From the NCBI GenBank assembly GCA_017311185.1, contig JAESUZ010002694.1, forward strand, positions 1,178,001-1,242,000: a stretch of DNA of 64,000 nucleotides. Direction: 5' to 3'. The stretch comes from Proteles cristata cristata. Taxonomy: Eukaryota; Chordata; Mammalia; Carnivora; Hyaenidae. The translations under genes and the position numbers were made by a program. Positions 1-11,331 of the stretch are shown here, in pieces (the stretch's first letter is position 1; every line of letters begins with the position of its first letter). Under the pieces are notes generated by a model. It saw only the letters and a program-made list of their open reading frames with translations, searched no databases and was not told the origin of the DNA.

Positions 1-480
1 GTGTATCTTCAGTAGATATTGCCAAACTGTTTCCCAAAGAGGTTAGTTATATCAATTTACACTCCCAGCAGCAGCATATATGAATTCCACATGTTCACAA
101 ATATTTGGGATTGTCAGTCTTTTTTATTTTAGCCATTGTGTCAGCTGTGTACCAATACTTAATTATTCAATTTAAATTTTAATTTCCTGGCACAGTAATG
201 AGGTTGAACACTTTATTATAGGCTTATTCACCATTTGGAAACCCTCTTTTGTGAAGTACTTATTCAAGTTCTTTGCCCAATTATCTAATGGTCTGTCATC
301 TTCTTACTGATCTGTAGGTGCTTTTTTTTTCACTCTAGATATGTCTTTGATCAGGTATATGGGTGCAAAAATTTTCTTTCTCTCTAAATCTTTACTTTTA
401 ATTTCTAATGGCTTTTTGATGAATTAAAGTTCTTGTTTTTAATGTGGTCCAACTTATCTATCTTTTCCTTTTTAGTTACA
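1..480 (-). mobile_element. Old L1 3' region fragment, antisense
   Basis: AT-rich sequence read on + resembles the antisense of the 3' part of old mammalian L1 elements: GATTGTCAGTCTTTTT, TTTTAGCCATTGTGTCA, CTCTTTTGTGAAGTACTTATTC, TTTGCCCAATTATCTAATGG and TGTCTTTGATCAGGTAT occur in the usual order. No reading frame survives. It runs off the left edge, so its true length is unknown. Subfamily (L1M type) is inferred from the degree of decay only. Confidence 0.7.
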
Positions 481-516
481 AGACACATGAATAACAAATT
501 GCACTGTAAAAACAGT

Positions 517-718
517 GGTGCCTGGGTGGCTTAGTTGGTTAAGCATCCAACTTCAGCTCAGGTCATGATCTCATGGTTCATGGGTTTGAGCCCCCTGTGC
601 TGACAGCTAGCTCAGAGCCTGGAGCCTGTTTCAGATTCTGTGTCTCCCTCTCTCTCTGACCCTTCCCTGCCTGCACTCTCTCTCTCTTTCTCTCTCTCAG
701 AAACAAAACATTTTTAAA
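517..718 (+). mobile_element. Felid can-SINE, older type
   Basis: tRNA-derived SINE with head GGTGCCTGGGTGGCTTAG, CT-rich middle and A-rich tail. It is flanked by an imperfect target duplication, AAATTGCACTGTAAAAACA on the left and AAATTGCATTGAAAACAA on the right. The head has CpG decay and the segment after GAGCCCC is shortened by several bases. Confidence 0.85.
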
Positions 719-720
719 AA

Positions 721-1190
721 TTGCATTGAAAACAAACAACAGATTCAGAAAACAAAACTCTTCAGATACTGACCTTAGGATATACAATATAAAATTACTA
801 GGTGGGAAATATGTTAAAATACAAAATATAATTTTTTTAATGAGAAAAACAATAATTTAAAACTTCCAACTTCCAGAGGGGAAGGAGTGGGCAGATGGGC
901 CAAACAGGTGAAGGGGACTAAGATGTACAAACTTCCAGTTACAATATAAATGAATCATGAGGATGAAAAGTACAGCATAGGAACATACTTACTAACAGTG
1001 TATTAACTTTGTATTGTGACAGATGGTAATTACACATACCATGATGAGCACTGGATAATATACAGAATGGTCAAATCACTATGTTGTACACCCAAAACAC
1101 TTTTATAATTTTTATTAGAAATTAGGTGCACAGAATCGGCTTAATCATAACCCTTGAATCATGACACACTAAAATCACTTGTCAAGAACT
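721..1190 (+). mobile_element. Old L1 3' end
   Basis: 847-1110 contains GGGGAAGGAGTGGGCAGATGG, ACTTCCAGTTACAATATAAA, GAAAAGTACAGCATAGGAA and CACTATGTTGTACACC, a recognisable old L1 3'UTR on the sense strand. The same landmarks recur at 30250-30530. Flanks are AT-rich and not clearly assigned. Confidence 0.65.
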
Positions 1191-1676
1191 GCCTTTTTAA
1201 ATTTTATTCTATCTTAAAAATATAATGAACACTAGAAAATTCAACATATAACCTGAGAACTAACTTACATTTACTGTGACTGCTATGATTACTAACACCT
1301 TAATGAATATGTTAACAGCATGCTATACACAGTTGAAAGCATATTGAAGAACCAAAAAACAGAGCTTAAAAATTAACATAATGCAACACAAAGAGACAGG
1401 AATGTGAAAAATATGAAAGAAATGTAAGAGATAAAATGTTCAAATAAGATAGTATAATTGGAAACTAATAAAAGACAAGAGGGAAGGTGGAGAAAAGGAA
1501 AAACATGAAGCCGTAATGACTTAACAATTTTCCAGAACTGATGAAAGATACCAAATACACATTTTAAAGATATCAAAACCAAAACAGAATATTTAAAAAT
1601 TCACACCAAGAAATATTGTAATAAAATTGGAGTTGGTTGAAGCAAAGGTTTTCCGAGTAAGACTTAACATTTTAAA

Positions 1677-1874
1677 TATTTTTTAAAACTTATTTTTGAG
1701 AGACAGAGAATACAAGCTGGGGAGGGGCAGAAAAAGAGGTAGACAGAATATGAAGCAGACTCCAGGCTCTGAGCTGTCAGCAGAGCCCGACATGGGACCT
1801 GAACTCACTAACTGTGAGATCACGACCTGAGCCGAAGCCAGAAGCATAACCAATTGAGCCACCCAAGCACCCCA
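1677..1874 (-). mobile_element. Felid can-SINE, older type
   Basis: Reverse-oriented SINE ending in GCCACCCAAGCACCCC (complement of the GGGGTGCTTGGGTGGC head), with a pyrimidine-rich 3' part on the left. A direct repeat ACATTTTAAA at 1667-1676 and 1882-1891 is a likely target duplication. Confidence 0.85.
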
Positions 1875-1905
1875 AAATGTTACATTTTAAAACAGCTGGA
1901 AAACA

Positions 1906-2119
1906 GGGGCGCCTGGGTGGCTTAGTCGGTTAAGCGTCCGACTTTGGCTTAGGTCATGATCTCATGGTTCGTGGGTTCGAGCCCCGCGTCGGGCTCTGTG
2001 CTGACTGCTAGCTCAGAGCCTGGAGCCTGTTTCAGTCTGTGACTCCCTCTGTCTCTGACCCTCTCCTGCTCACGCTGTCTCTCTCTCTCTCCTAGAAATA
2101 AATAAAAACAATAAAAAAA
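1906..2119 (+). mobile_element. Felid can-SINE, young subfamily
   Basis: Complete SINE: GGGGCGCCTGGGTGGCTTAG head, A box, B box GGTTCGAGCCC, TGACTGCTAGCTCAGAGCC, CT repeat, then CTAGAAATAAATAAAAACA. It has a perfect 20-bp target duplication TTTAAAACAGCTGGAAAACA at 1886-1905 and 2120-2139. This copy lies only 31 bases from the previous, opposite-strand SINE. Confidence 0.97.
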
Positions 2120-3089
2120 TTTAAAACAGCTGGAAAACAAAGACTGATGGATAAATCAACAGCTACTATGTGAGCATCTATAGTTGCTAGAAAGCAGTAA
2201 AATAATATATTGAGTTCATTGAGAAAAAATACCTAGAATTTTGGAACCATGAAAACTATCTTTTAAAAATAAAAATGTTCTTAAATTATCTGTCTGGGTC
2301 GAGTGTCATCTTTGAGGGAAGATAAAGAAAACTGAGCACCTAGTGATAGAGATCTACTAAGGAACTTCTTAAAGATGTGCTGCAGAAAGAAGCAAAACAA
2401 GTCCAGAAAAGATTTGAAAGCAAAAAGGAATGAAGGTTAAAAAAAAAAAAAGTAATTATAGAAAAAGCTACAAAAATGTTGATTAGAATTAAGATGTGCT
2501 AAGATTCTTGTCTGGGATAAGGGTTAGGAATAAATTTTGGATGTTGTTACTATAAATGGCAAAATTTCAAGAAAAACAACCAATAGAATAAAATAGGGTA
2601 TATAATTTCCCAACTAATAAAGAAAAAAGTATATAATGAGCAAAAACAAACACAAAAACAAAATAAACAGAAAGGGAAGAAGGAAAGAAAGTAAATCAGA
2701 CAAATATAAAGCACAAAATAGTAGATATCAGTAAAAATTTCACTACTATACCAGGAAAAGAAATTAGCAAAAGACAGTTGGGATAGGTATCCTAATATCA
2801 AACAAAATATATGATTTTTTTTAAAGATCACTATATAAAGATGAAAAGTTCCATTAGTCAAGGCAGCTTAAAGATTTTAACTTTATATACACCCAGTAAA
2901 ATATCTTCAAAATAAGCAAGAAAAAAGATAATTAAAAGCACAATGAGGAATGGACAAATCACCTTCGCAGGGGAGGCTATATCAATATAGCTCTCACTAT
3001 TTATCATTAAAAGGCTAGCAGACAAAAAAAAAATTGAGCAATAAGCTAGATGTACATGGAATCCTCGATCTAAAATAATACAGAAAACA

Positions 3090-3298
3090 GGGGCACCTGG
3101 TGGCTCAGTCAGTTAAGTGTCCGACTTCAGCTCAGGTCATGATCTCACAGTTTGTGGGTTCAAGCCTCATATCAGACTCTGTGCTGAACATTGCTCAGAG
3201 CCTGGAGCCTACTTTGGATTCTGTGTCTGCTTCTCTCCAGCCTCTCCTCCACTTGTACTCTGTCTCTCAAAATTATAAGTGTAAAAATAATTTTTTTA
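3090..3298 (+). mobile_element. Felid can-SINE, older type
   Basis: Head GGGGCACCTGGTGGCTCAGTCAG lacks one G of CCTGGGTGG. It has a degraded B box (GGTTCAAGCC) and a tail of AATAATTTTTTTAAA. A short flanking repeat AATACAGAA at about 3077 and 3299 is a probable target duplication. Confidence 0.85.
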
Positions 3299-3839
3299 AA
3301 TACAGAATATATATTCTTGTCCAGCTCACAAGAAACGAAAAATTGACCAAAAGCCATAAAGTAAGCTTAAGAAACTTAACTCAATTGGTATTATCCAGCC
3401 ACAACCCAAAATATATTGGAAATCAATAACAACAACAACAAAAAGTCATAACCACAAGGGAAATTTAAGACCACAATTCTAAATAACTTCTGGGGTTAAA
3501 TATTTTGTTACGAGCACTAAATCTACTCAAATATAGGACTAAAACAAACAACTATGAAAACAAGATTGCAGAAAAAAAAGCCTTTAAATTTTGGCACTTC
3601 TAAAATAACAAGTAAAAATTTGGAAAGGAAATGGGAATAAAAATAAATTTTACAATTTTAGCATCTTTCTTAGTAAATAAAAATATTCTTATTTTGATAA
3701 ATCAAGATTTAACAATATAAAAATATTTTTAAGCACTACCAAACTATTGAAACTGACTCAAAATAAGAATGTAACTAATGACATTTGGAAGGTCGAGGAT
3801 AAGGAAATAACTAAGGAAACAGTAAATTGCTGATTTTTT

Positions 3840-4117
3840 TTCTTTCATAGTTTATTGTCAAGTTGGTTTCCATATAACACCCAGTGCTCATCCCAACAAG
3901 TGCCCTCCTCCATGCCCATCACCCCCCTTTCCTCTCCCCACCCCCATCAGCCCTCAGTTTGTTCTCAGTATTCAAGAGTCTCTCATGGTTTGCCTCCCTC
4001 CCCCAACTATTTTTTTCCCCCTCCTCCTCCCTCATAGTCCTCTGTTAAGTTTCTCTTGATCCACTTATAAGTGAAAACATATGGTATCTATCTTTCTCTG
4101 CCCGACTTATTTCACTC
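3840..4117 (-). mobile_element. 5'-truncated young L1 3' end
   Basis: Antisense copy of the young L1 3'UTR, the same sequence as 15360-15660 and 11590-11880 in reverse: TTTATTGTCAAGTTGGTTTCC, CCCAGTGCTCATCCC, TCAGTATTCAAGAGTCTCTC. Target duplication AATTGCTGATTTTTT (3825-3839) and AATTGTTGATTTTTT (4118-4132) differs at one base. The insertion is truncated about 280 bases from its 3' end. Confidence 0.9.
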
Positions 4118-4174
4118 AATTGTTGATTTTTTAATTTCCTTCTGCAAGGTATAGTTTTTCTGAAGTTGTTAAAT

Positions 4175-4373
4175 TTATTTATTTATTGTTTATTTTATTT
4201 TAGAGAGAGTGTGCAAGTGGGGGAGAGGGGCAGAGGGAGACAGAAAGAAAATCTTGAGCAGGTTCCACACTCAGCATGAAGTCTGACATAGGACTCAGTC
4301 CCACAACCTTGGAATCATGACCTGAGCCAAAATCAAGAGTCAATGCTCAATTGACTAAGACACCCAGGCACCC
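4175..4373 (-). mobile_element. Felid can-SINE, older type
   Basis: Reverse SINE ending CACCCAGGCACCCC, tail on the left (TTTATTTATTGTTTATTTTATTTTA). A flanking direct repeat AAGTTGTTAAA near 4163 and 4376 marks the insertion. There are many substitutions relative to the young copies in this window. Confidence 0.88.
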
Positions 4374-4405
4374 CAAAGTTGTTAAACTTAAAGGTAGAAG
4401 ATCAA

Positions 4406-4640
4406 TGGGCCTGGGTGGCTCAGTAGGTTGAGTGTCTGACTTTTGATTGAAGTTCAGGTAATGATTCCAGGATTGTGGGATTGAGCCCCATGTGAGGCTC
4501 CATGCTCAGCATGAATTCTCTGAGCATGCTGAGCTGAGCTTAAGATTCTCTCTTTCTCTCTACCCTTCTTCCCAACTTGCAGACTCTCTCTAAAATAAAA
4601 TAAAGTAAATAAATAAAATGAAATGAATTTTTAAAATAAA
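4406..4640 (+). mobile_element. Felid can-SINE, old diverged
   Basis: Head shortened to GGGCCTGGGTGGCTCAG, long A-rich tail with repeated AAATAAA/AATGAA. Flanked by GTAGAAGATCAA (ending 4405) and ATAGAAGATCAA (4642-4653). Confidence 0.85.
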
Positions 4641-5014
4641 GATAGAAGATCAAATATAATATAAAGTTACAAATGTAAGTAGAGTTTTAAAAATAGATAA
4701 TAGCTGTCCAAATTATTCAAAGAAAAACATAAATACATCCCAAAAAATCCATAGAACAAAAAAAGGAAGGTAGAGAATGCATTAACAACATAAAATAACA
4801 AAATAAGTAAATAAATAAAATCCAATATATTTGTTTTATCAATAAATATAGTGTAAATTCATCTGCTAAAAGGAAAAATTCACATTTGATAATTTTTAAA
4901 ATTATGTAATGTTTAAATCACATTTAAGACAATGTGATTCAGAAGTTTAAAAATGAGAATATACAAAAAATGTTTACACAAAAGTAAATAAAATAAAGCA
5001 GGAATTAAAATATA

Positions 5015-5436
5015 ATCTGGTTTGACAATGAACTATTCAAAAGTGAAATTAAGAAAGCAATCCCATTTACAAAACATCAACAACAATAAAGCAGGAATAA
5101 ATGTAAACAAGGGGGTGAAAAACCTAAACATTCAAAACTATGACACAGATGAAAGAAACTGAAGACAAAAATAAATGGAATGATATTCCAGGTTCACGGA
5201 CTGCTATTGTTAAAATGCTCATATTACCCAAACCAATCTTCAGATTCAATGCAGTCTATCAAAATTCCAATGACAATTTTCACAGATATAGAAAAAATAA
5301 TCCTAAAATTTATGCGGAACCACAACACTCCAAATGGCCAAAGCAATCTTGAGAAAAAACAATAAAGCTGGAGCCAACACATTTCCTCATTTCAAACTAT
5401 ATTACAACACTATAGTAATCAAAACATTATGGTATT
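5015..5436 (+). mobile_element. L1 ORF2 fragment (reverse-transcriptase C-terminal side)
   Basis: Sense translation around 5150-5340 gives WNDIPGSRTAIVKMLILPKP and FNAVYQNSNDNFHR, the region after the RT catalytic core of L1 ORF2. It continues as L1 to CATTATGGTATTG at 5436 and then changes abruptly into an L1 5'UTR-like sequence. Frames are broken and no catalytic motif is present. Confidence 0.85.
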
Positions 5437-5759
5437 GAGACCTCAGAGTAGGAAGACCCCAAGCTCACCATGGATGCAACTGGATAACACTCACATTAGC
5501 ACAAATAACCCAGAAAAAGGATCTGATGACTGGCAGAACAAACTCTGCAACTAAATGTAGAGAGTAGGAGGGTAAAGACACAGGGAGGGAGCCAAGGGTG
5601 TGGAGAAGGGAGAGGAACAGACTATCATATTGGAAAGGCTGCACAGGGAAGACAGATCTCCATAACATTTAGCTTTGAAAACCAGAGAGGCCAAATTTCA
5701 TTAGCTCTTACAACCAGCAGGATGTAAAGCCTGGAGCTTTAAAAAAATCAGTGGGCACA

Positions 5760-6364
5760 TGTGGAGAATAAGTTTAGGAATTCCCTGAGCTTGCATCAAT
5801 GGGTTAACAAGGCTTCGAGCAGAAAGCGGCCACAGGGTGAAAGTGTCCCCAGGGTAGAACAAAAGCATCGCTGGATGGCACTTACATAGGAGGAAAGCAT
5901 CAGAGAATAGGTAAACAGGTAAAAAGGGTGAAAGACCACCTCAGCAGGGTGAAATTGCCTGGAGCTAATTAGTAAAGAAAAAAGTGCCTTGTTGACCCTG
6001 AAGTAGCATGCTCTAGCTGTCTCATCCCGTAGGCAAGTTAAGATAAAGAGACATGGCACCTGGTACCTGCCATAAACAGCCATCTGCTCAGCACTGGGAA
6101 TTTGCTTTGTACTGACCCAAACCCCAAACACTGCATATCTTCAAAGCTCCCTTTCTCTCATACATCTGAGTTAATGATCACTGTTTCATTGTCTCTTTCT
6201 GCACATCCATCATGTTTGTAAGCTTTCTGATCCTAATAAATACGGAGCACGGACCCTTACTCTGGGCTCTGTGTTTCCTTCTGGACATTAGCCTCTCTCG
6301 TATTCAATTCTGTGTCTGCTTTCTTGCTGGACAAGAGTGAACTCCAGACTCAAAGTCTGCAATA
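5760..6364 (+). mobile_element. Probable solo LTR of an endogenous retrovirus
   Basis: About 605 bases, not L1-like, starting TGTGGAGAATAAG and carrying a polyadenylation signal AATAAA near 6236. A U5-like pyrimidine-rich stretch follows (GGGCTCTGTGTTTCCTTCTGG). A 6-bp direct repeat GGCACA flanks it at 5754-5759 and 6365-6370, the size expected for some retroviral integrations. The surrounding sequence reads as old L1 5'UTR. The right end is ...TGCAATA rather than a clean CA, so the 3' boundary could be several bases off. Family unknown; no internal genes. Confidence 0.5.
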
Positions 6365-7159
6365 GGCACAACTCTAGGAGAGCAGGGAGAGGGCTAGAAA
6401 ACTGACTCCTCACCCTGAAAGAGATAGTGCAATATACAGCCTGTGGAGATAGAGCACTGAAGCATAAATTTGACATACACCTGGGCATATAGGAGGGACA
6501 GTTATTTACTAATCTCCGAGTTCCTTGAGGGTTTCTCCAGGAACAAAAAAGCTGGCAGATGCCATTTCCCTACACAGCCTCCCAGCATAAACACAGCCAC
6601 CTACTGGAAACCAAAACTGCACCAGTATTTACTACCTAACGTGCTTACACTGCGCCCTGCCCCCTCTTGCTGGGCCTGCCTCAGTCTCAGTGCTATGTGT
6701 CCCCATCCCTCAAAAGACAGGTGCAAACCTTGTCAACACTATGTCTCCATACTCTGAGCTTTGCAGGGTCTCAGGCCAGCAGCACAGGTGGCCAGTTAAC
6801 TCCCAAGGAGGATGCATGCATCTTCTTAAAACTGCAAGCCCTACCCACAACCATTTAGCAAGGAGGCCTGAGTAGCTGCACATCCCCTATGGAAGAGGAG
6901 CTGGGGCCACCTTGTTAAAAGTGTGCATTCTCCCCACTAGTTTCAAGAATAAGAGACATAGCTGGCGCTTCTAACACATAGAAATAGACACAGAGAGTTA
7001 AACAAAATTAGGAGACAGAAGAATATATCCCTGAAGAAAGAACAGGACAAAAATCACAAGAACCTTGTGAAACAGAGATGAGTAATATGCCTGACAGAGA
7101 ATTTAAAGTAATGATCATAAAGATACTGGACTTGAGAAAACAGTGGACATCAGTGAGAT

Positions 7160-7840
7160 TCTTAACAAAGAGATTAAAAAGAACCTATGAGAGATGAAGA
7201 ACACAATAATTTAAATAAAAAGTACACTAGCTGTAATAAAGAGCAGGCTAGAAGATATAGAAAAACTAATTAGTGACCTGGCAGGCAGAGTTATGGAAAG
7301 TAATCAAGCTGAGCAGGTGAGAAAAAACATATATGCAAAATGTGACTCCATCAAGCATGAGAAAAAATCCTATTATACGGATTCCAGAAGAAGAGAGAAA
7401 GGGGGCAGAAAATTTTTTGAAGAAAGAGTAACTGAAAATTTCCCAAATCTAGGGAAGGAAACAGAAATTCAGATCCAGGAGGCACACAGAGGTCCCTCAA
7501 CAAAATCAACCCAATGAGGTCTACACTGACACCCAATAAGACACATAGTAATTAAAATTCCTAAAAGTAATGATAAAGAATATTTAAAGCTGCAAGAGAA
7601 AAAAGGAAATCCCATAAGGCTATCAGAAGACTTCTCAACAGAAACTTTGCAGGACAGAAGAGAGTGGCATGATATATTCAAAGCATTCAAAGGAAAAAAA
7701 TCTGCAACCAAGAATACATTATCTAGCAAGACTATCATTCAGAATAGAAGGAGAGATAAAGGATTTTCCAAACTAAAGTTAAAAAAGTTAATGACTGCTA
7801 AGCCAGCCCTACAAAAAAATGCTAAAGTAGTGTAAAAGGA
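7160..7840 (+). pseudogene. Old L1 ORF1 remnant
   Basis: Decayed L1 ORF1 (RNA-binding chaperone of the L1 particle in intact elements). The segment encoding the EERVTENFPNLGKE and EAHRGP-like RRM/C-terminal boundary is readable at 7400-7510. A second block near 7647-7835 (REWHDIFKAFKGKKSATKNTLSSK) matches the C-terminal domain. In-frame stops between the blocks, for example after STKSTQ at about 7515, break it. Confidence 0.75.
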
Positions 7841-8200
7841 AGGCCATAAGTAAAGATAAGGAAAGTAGGAAGCACAGAAGCAGCAAAAATAAATATATCT
7901 GTTAAAAATCAGTCAAAATTTTTTAAAAATGTAAAATATGACACCATACACCTAAAACATGGGGAAGAGAGGAGTAAATAGGTTCAAACTAAAGTGACCG
8001 CCAAGTTGATATAGACTGCTATATACAGAAGATGTAGCATACAAACCTAATGATAACCACAAATCAAAAACCAGTAATAAATACGCGAAAAATATAGAAA
8101 GGAATCCTAGTATATCACTAAAGAAAGCCAACCTACGGTAAGAGAAGGGAGCAAAAGAAAAAACAAAAAAGAAGATCCACAAAGACAAATACAAAATCGT

Positions 8201-8405
8201 AGCGCCTGGGTGGCTCAGTCAGTTAAGCATCTGATTCTTGATTTTGGCTCAGGTCATGATCTCACGGTTCCTGAGTTTGAGCCCCGCATCAGACTCTGTT
8301 TTTGACAGTGCAAGGCCTGCTTGGGATTCTCTCTCTCCCTCTCTTTCTCTGCCCCTCCCCCTCTTGCACATTCATTTTCTCTCTCAAAATAAGTAAACAT
8401 CAAAA
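8201..8405 (+). mobile_element. Felid can-SINE, older type
   Basis: Head AGCGCCTGGGTGGCTCAGTC, B box diverged (GAGTTTGAGCCCC), CTCTCTCCCTCTCTTTCTCTGCC middle, AAATAAGTAAACATC tail. Flanking GACAAATACAAAATC and CACAAACAAAATCAC are a likely imperfect target duplication. Confidence 0.88.
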
Positions 8406-8604
8406 AACACAAACAAAATCACAATAAAAACATATATATCACTAATTACTAAAAACTTGGAATGTAAATGGACTAAATGCTCCAATCAAAAGACAAAAGG
8501 TGATGGAATGGATTAAAAAAACAAGACCCACCTATATGCTACCTACAAGAGACTCACCTCAAACCTAAACACACATGCAGATTAAAAGTGAGAGGATGGA
8601 GAAG

Positions 8605-10401
8605 CAATGGTGTGTGGGAGAGGAGGGGCAAGATGGTGGAGAAGTAGGGAGCTCCGTGCATTGCACTCGCCCCCATGTCTCACACGGAAAGGATCTGAAG
8701 CCATAGGAAACCTTACAGAACCCAAGAGACTGGCAGAAAAAGGACGCAGAATCCACTGAGAAAGCCTTCTAACAACGTGAGTGCGAACGGGGGAAGATAA
8801 AATCGGGCTGGAATCGGAGACTGGAGGGACGGGGGCGATCCCCCTCTACAGGGAGTGAGAGGGGAAAGAGAGAGTCCGAAACTACTCAAGAAACAGTCCT
8901 TGTCGCTGGGAAACAGAAAAACCTCCTCTCGGGGCACAGAAGGACCATGCGCGCCAAATCCCTGGGCGCCAGGACCCGCGCGCCAACTCGTCCCGGGGGG
9001 GGCTGTGCGGGGGCACCGCTCCTTTGTTCCTTTGCACTCCTGGCTCGGCTGGATCCCTGGAGGAACCGCGCCCACCTCCGCGCTCCTGCCCGGCTGGAAC
9101 TCTAGAGGGAAGGCGAAGGGCTTACAACTGGGAGATTTGCCTGCGAGTTCTTGTTTCGGGTGACTAGACACAGAGGGACCTGGTTTCCCTCTCTCCAGCG
9201 GGCTCCGCACGCCCTGCAGGCAAACCCCTGCCCATGCTCACCAACGCGCCATGGAGGAAAGGGAGCAGTGGCTTCTGGCTCCAGCCCCAGGGCTAGGCGA
9301 GACGCTTGGAATTGCCCTGAGGGGATCGCCTGCGAGGTTCTGCCGCAATTTCAGTCGGGCGCAGACTGGGACTTGGAAACTAGCCTGGCCTGGGTTAAAG
9401 AGCGTGACCCACCCAGCATGGGGAGTTTACACACCCAAAAAAGTGAGGTGCAGCGCTTGGTTCAAGAAGGGACTGGAGCACCGCCACTTTCCTCCGCACA
9501 ACCGCACAACCGCCAGGGCAGAGCTCCTGCCTGAGGCACTGGATGATACCACGTCCATCCCTGCCTGAGAGCTGCCCTCCTCCCCTCCCCCCCTTTTTTC
9601 TTTTTCTCTTTTTCCTGGAACACTGACCTGATTAACTCTGGTCACCTGCTTGCTTAAGTAATCATATCTAGTCCATTCTGTAGATGTAAATTCTACACCT
9701 AACGACCTTTTCATTTCTTTCTCTCAGGAGTAATTAGACTATATAGTTTCTCTGGATAATTTCAGCATCATTCTCTCACGTATCCAACCATATTCTACCC
9801 TTTAGCTCTTTGAAAAAAGCTTCTTATCCCTTCTGCCTGTTCATTCTATTTCCAAATCTGCCTTGTCTCGCCCTGCCTTCTCTCTCTTTCTCTATGCTCT
9901 TCAACCAGCACTGCATACACACGGCTATTTAACTGTAGCTGGGAAATCCGGTTATATGCTCCATCGGTTTTCTTCTTTTTTCCTTTTCTTTTCTTCTTTT
10001 TGACCCTATTATGTATTTTTTATTCTCTATTATTCACCCTCCCTCCTCTGTCTTTTCTCTTAATTTTTTCATTTCCTCTCTCGATTTGCATGTTAGTTGG
10101 ATTTGTATATGTGTTTGTGTGCCCCTGCTCCCTGTGTGTTTGTCTGTCTGTTTTCTTCTCCAGGGCTACCTCACGAAACAAGCCAAAGTACACAAGGTGA
10201 AGAGTCCCAAATATCACTACAATTAGGAAAATAAAATAACCAAGGTCCCAACAAGAGTGATCAAGAGATGCCATTCAAAAAACACTCTCTGAAAGGATAG
10301 GCCCTGGGCAGTCAAAGAGTCTTCTTGGAGACAGCAGCTCTCACAGGCACAGAGAGCATAACAAGTCTTTAAAACTAACAAGAGCCGGAAAGCTAACTAA
10401 A
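8605..10401 (+). promoter_or_regulatory. L1 5'UTR with CpG-rich internal promoter region
   Basis: About 1.8 kb between the L1 head and ORF1. The first 900 bases (8640-9540) are GC- and CpG-rich (for example GGCGCCAGGACCCGCGCGCC near 8966), unlike the surrounding AT-rich DNA. In L1 elements the 5'UTR holds the RNA polymerase II internal promoter. The second half (9570-10160) is pyrimidine-rich. Long frames on both strands here (for example 8713-9210) are by-products of the GC content, not genes. Promoter activity is inferred from the family. Confidence 0.7.
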
Positions 10402-11285
10402 ATGACGAAACGAAAGAGCTCTCCTCCAGAGAAATTCCAAGAAAAATTGACAGCTAATGAACTGCTCAAAACAGATATAAGCAGCATAACTGAACAAGAT
10501 TTTAGAATAATAATCATAAAATTAATAGCTGGGCTTGAAAAAAGCATAGGGCACATCACAGAAACTATGGCTACAGACAAAATGGAAAATAAAAATAGGC
10601 ATGAAGAATTAAAAATGCGATAAATGAGATACATAATAAATTAGAGGCCTCCAATGCACAGATTGAAGAGGCAGAAAGGAGAATAAGTGATTTAGAAGAC
10701 ACCATGATAGAAAAACAAGAAGCTGACAAAAAAAAAAGAGACAAACATGAAAGAAGAGTTCGAGAGCTCAGTGATACGGTCATACGCAACAATATCCGTA
10801 TCATAGGAATCCCAGAAGATGAAGACAGAGGGAAAGGTGCTGAAGGAGTCCTGGAACAAATTATAGCAGAGAACTTCCCACACCTGAGGAAGGAAGTAAA
10901 CATCGAAATACAAGAGGCTCAGAGGACTCCCCTCAGACGAAATTTGAATTGATCTTCTGCACGGCATATCATAGTAAAAATGGCAAAATACAAGGACAAA
11001 GAGAGAATTTTGAAAGCAGCTAGGTAGAAAAGGGCCCTAACATAAAAAGGGAAACCTATCAGAGTGGTGACCGACCTATTTACTGAAACTTGGCAGGCCA
11101 GAAAGGAATGGCAGGATATCTTCAATGTGATGAATAGAAAAATTATGCAGCCAAGAATCCTCTATCCAGCAAGCCTGTCATTCAAAATAGAAGGAGAGAT
11201 AAAAATTTTTCCAAATAAACAGAAATTAAAAGAATTTGTCACCAATAAGCCAGGCCTACAAGAAATCCTGAGGGCGACGCTCTGA
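10402..11285 (+). pseudogene. L1 ORF1 (RNA-binding protein), broken
   Basis: The start ATG at 10402 gives MTKRKSSPPEKFQEKLTANE, the expected L1 ORF1 N-terminus. The first frame stops at 10621-10623. A coiled-coil/RRM block follows in another frame (10704-10952: ELSDTVIRNNIRIIGIPEDE, then IIAENFPHLRKEVNIEIQEA). The C-terminal domain lies at 11064-11285 (ETWQARKEWQDIFNVMNRK). There is at least one frameshift, plus stops near 10950 and around 11025-11043. Intact ORF1p is a trimeric nucleic-acid chaperone of roughly 300 residues, and the total span here fits that. It is non-functional as it stands. Confidence 0.93.
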
Positions 11286-11331
11286 AGGAAATGTTGCAAG
11301 GAAAAAAGATACCAGAGACACCACCACAAAC

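Larger units (their letters stand above)
1191..3824 (+). mobile_element. Decayed L1-like ORF1/ORF2 region (L1M or HAL1 type)
   Basis: A-rich sense strand typical of L1 coding sequence. 2300-2430 (AGGAACTTCTTAAAGATGTGCTGC onward) resembles an L1/HAL1 ORF1 end, and 3300-3430 resembles the ORF2 endonuclease-to-RT spacer (CACAAGAAACGAAAAATTGACC, then GGAAATCAATAACAACAAC). Frames are thoroughly broken. SINEs sit at 1677-1874, 1906-2119 and 3090-3298. The family assignment is an inference. Confidence 0.5.
5437..8598 (+). mobile_element. Old L1, 5' part (5'UTR, ORF1, start of ORF2); host of the nested stack
   Basis: 5437-6990 reads like an old L1 5'UTR. About 7000-7840 is decayed ORF1; readable pieces include FFEERVTENFPNLGKETEIQIQEAHRGP (7395-7500), then a degraded C-terminal region. 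The ORF2 start lies near 8448 (TTGGAATGTAAATGGACTAAATGCTCC). The element is interrupted by a probable solo LTR (5760-6364), a SINE (8201-8405) and a younger L1 entering at 8599; its ORF2 resumes at 15683. Stops and frameshifts throughout make it a fossil. The 5' boundary is approximate. Confidence 0.8.

Noticed and set aside
8713..9568. Long frames on both strands at 8713-9210 and 9151-9568
   Set aside because: They lie in the GC-rich 5'UTR of the younger L1, and the sequence is accounted for by that element.
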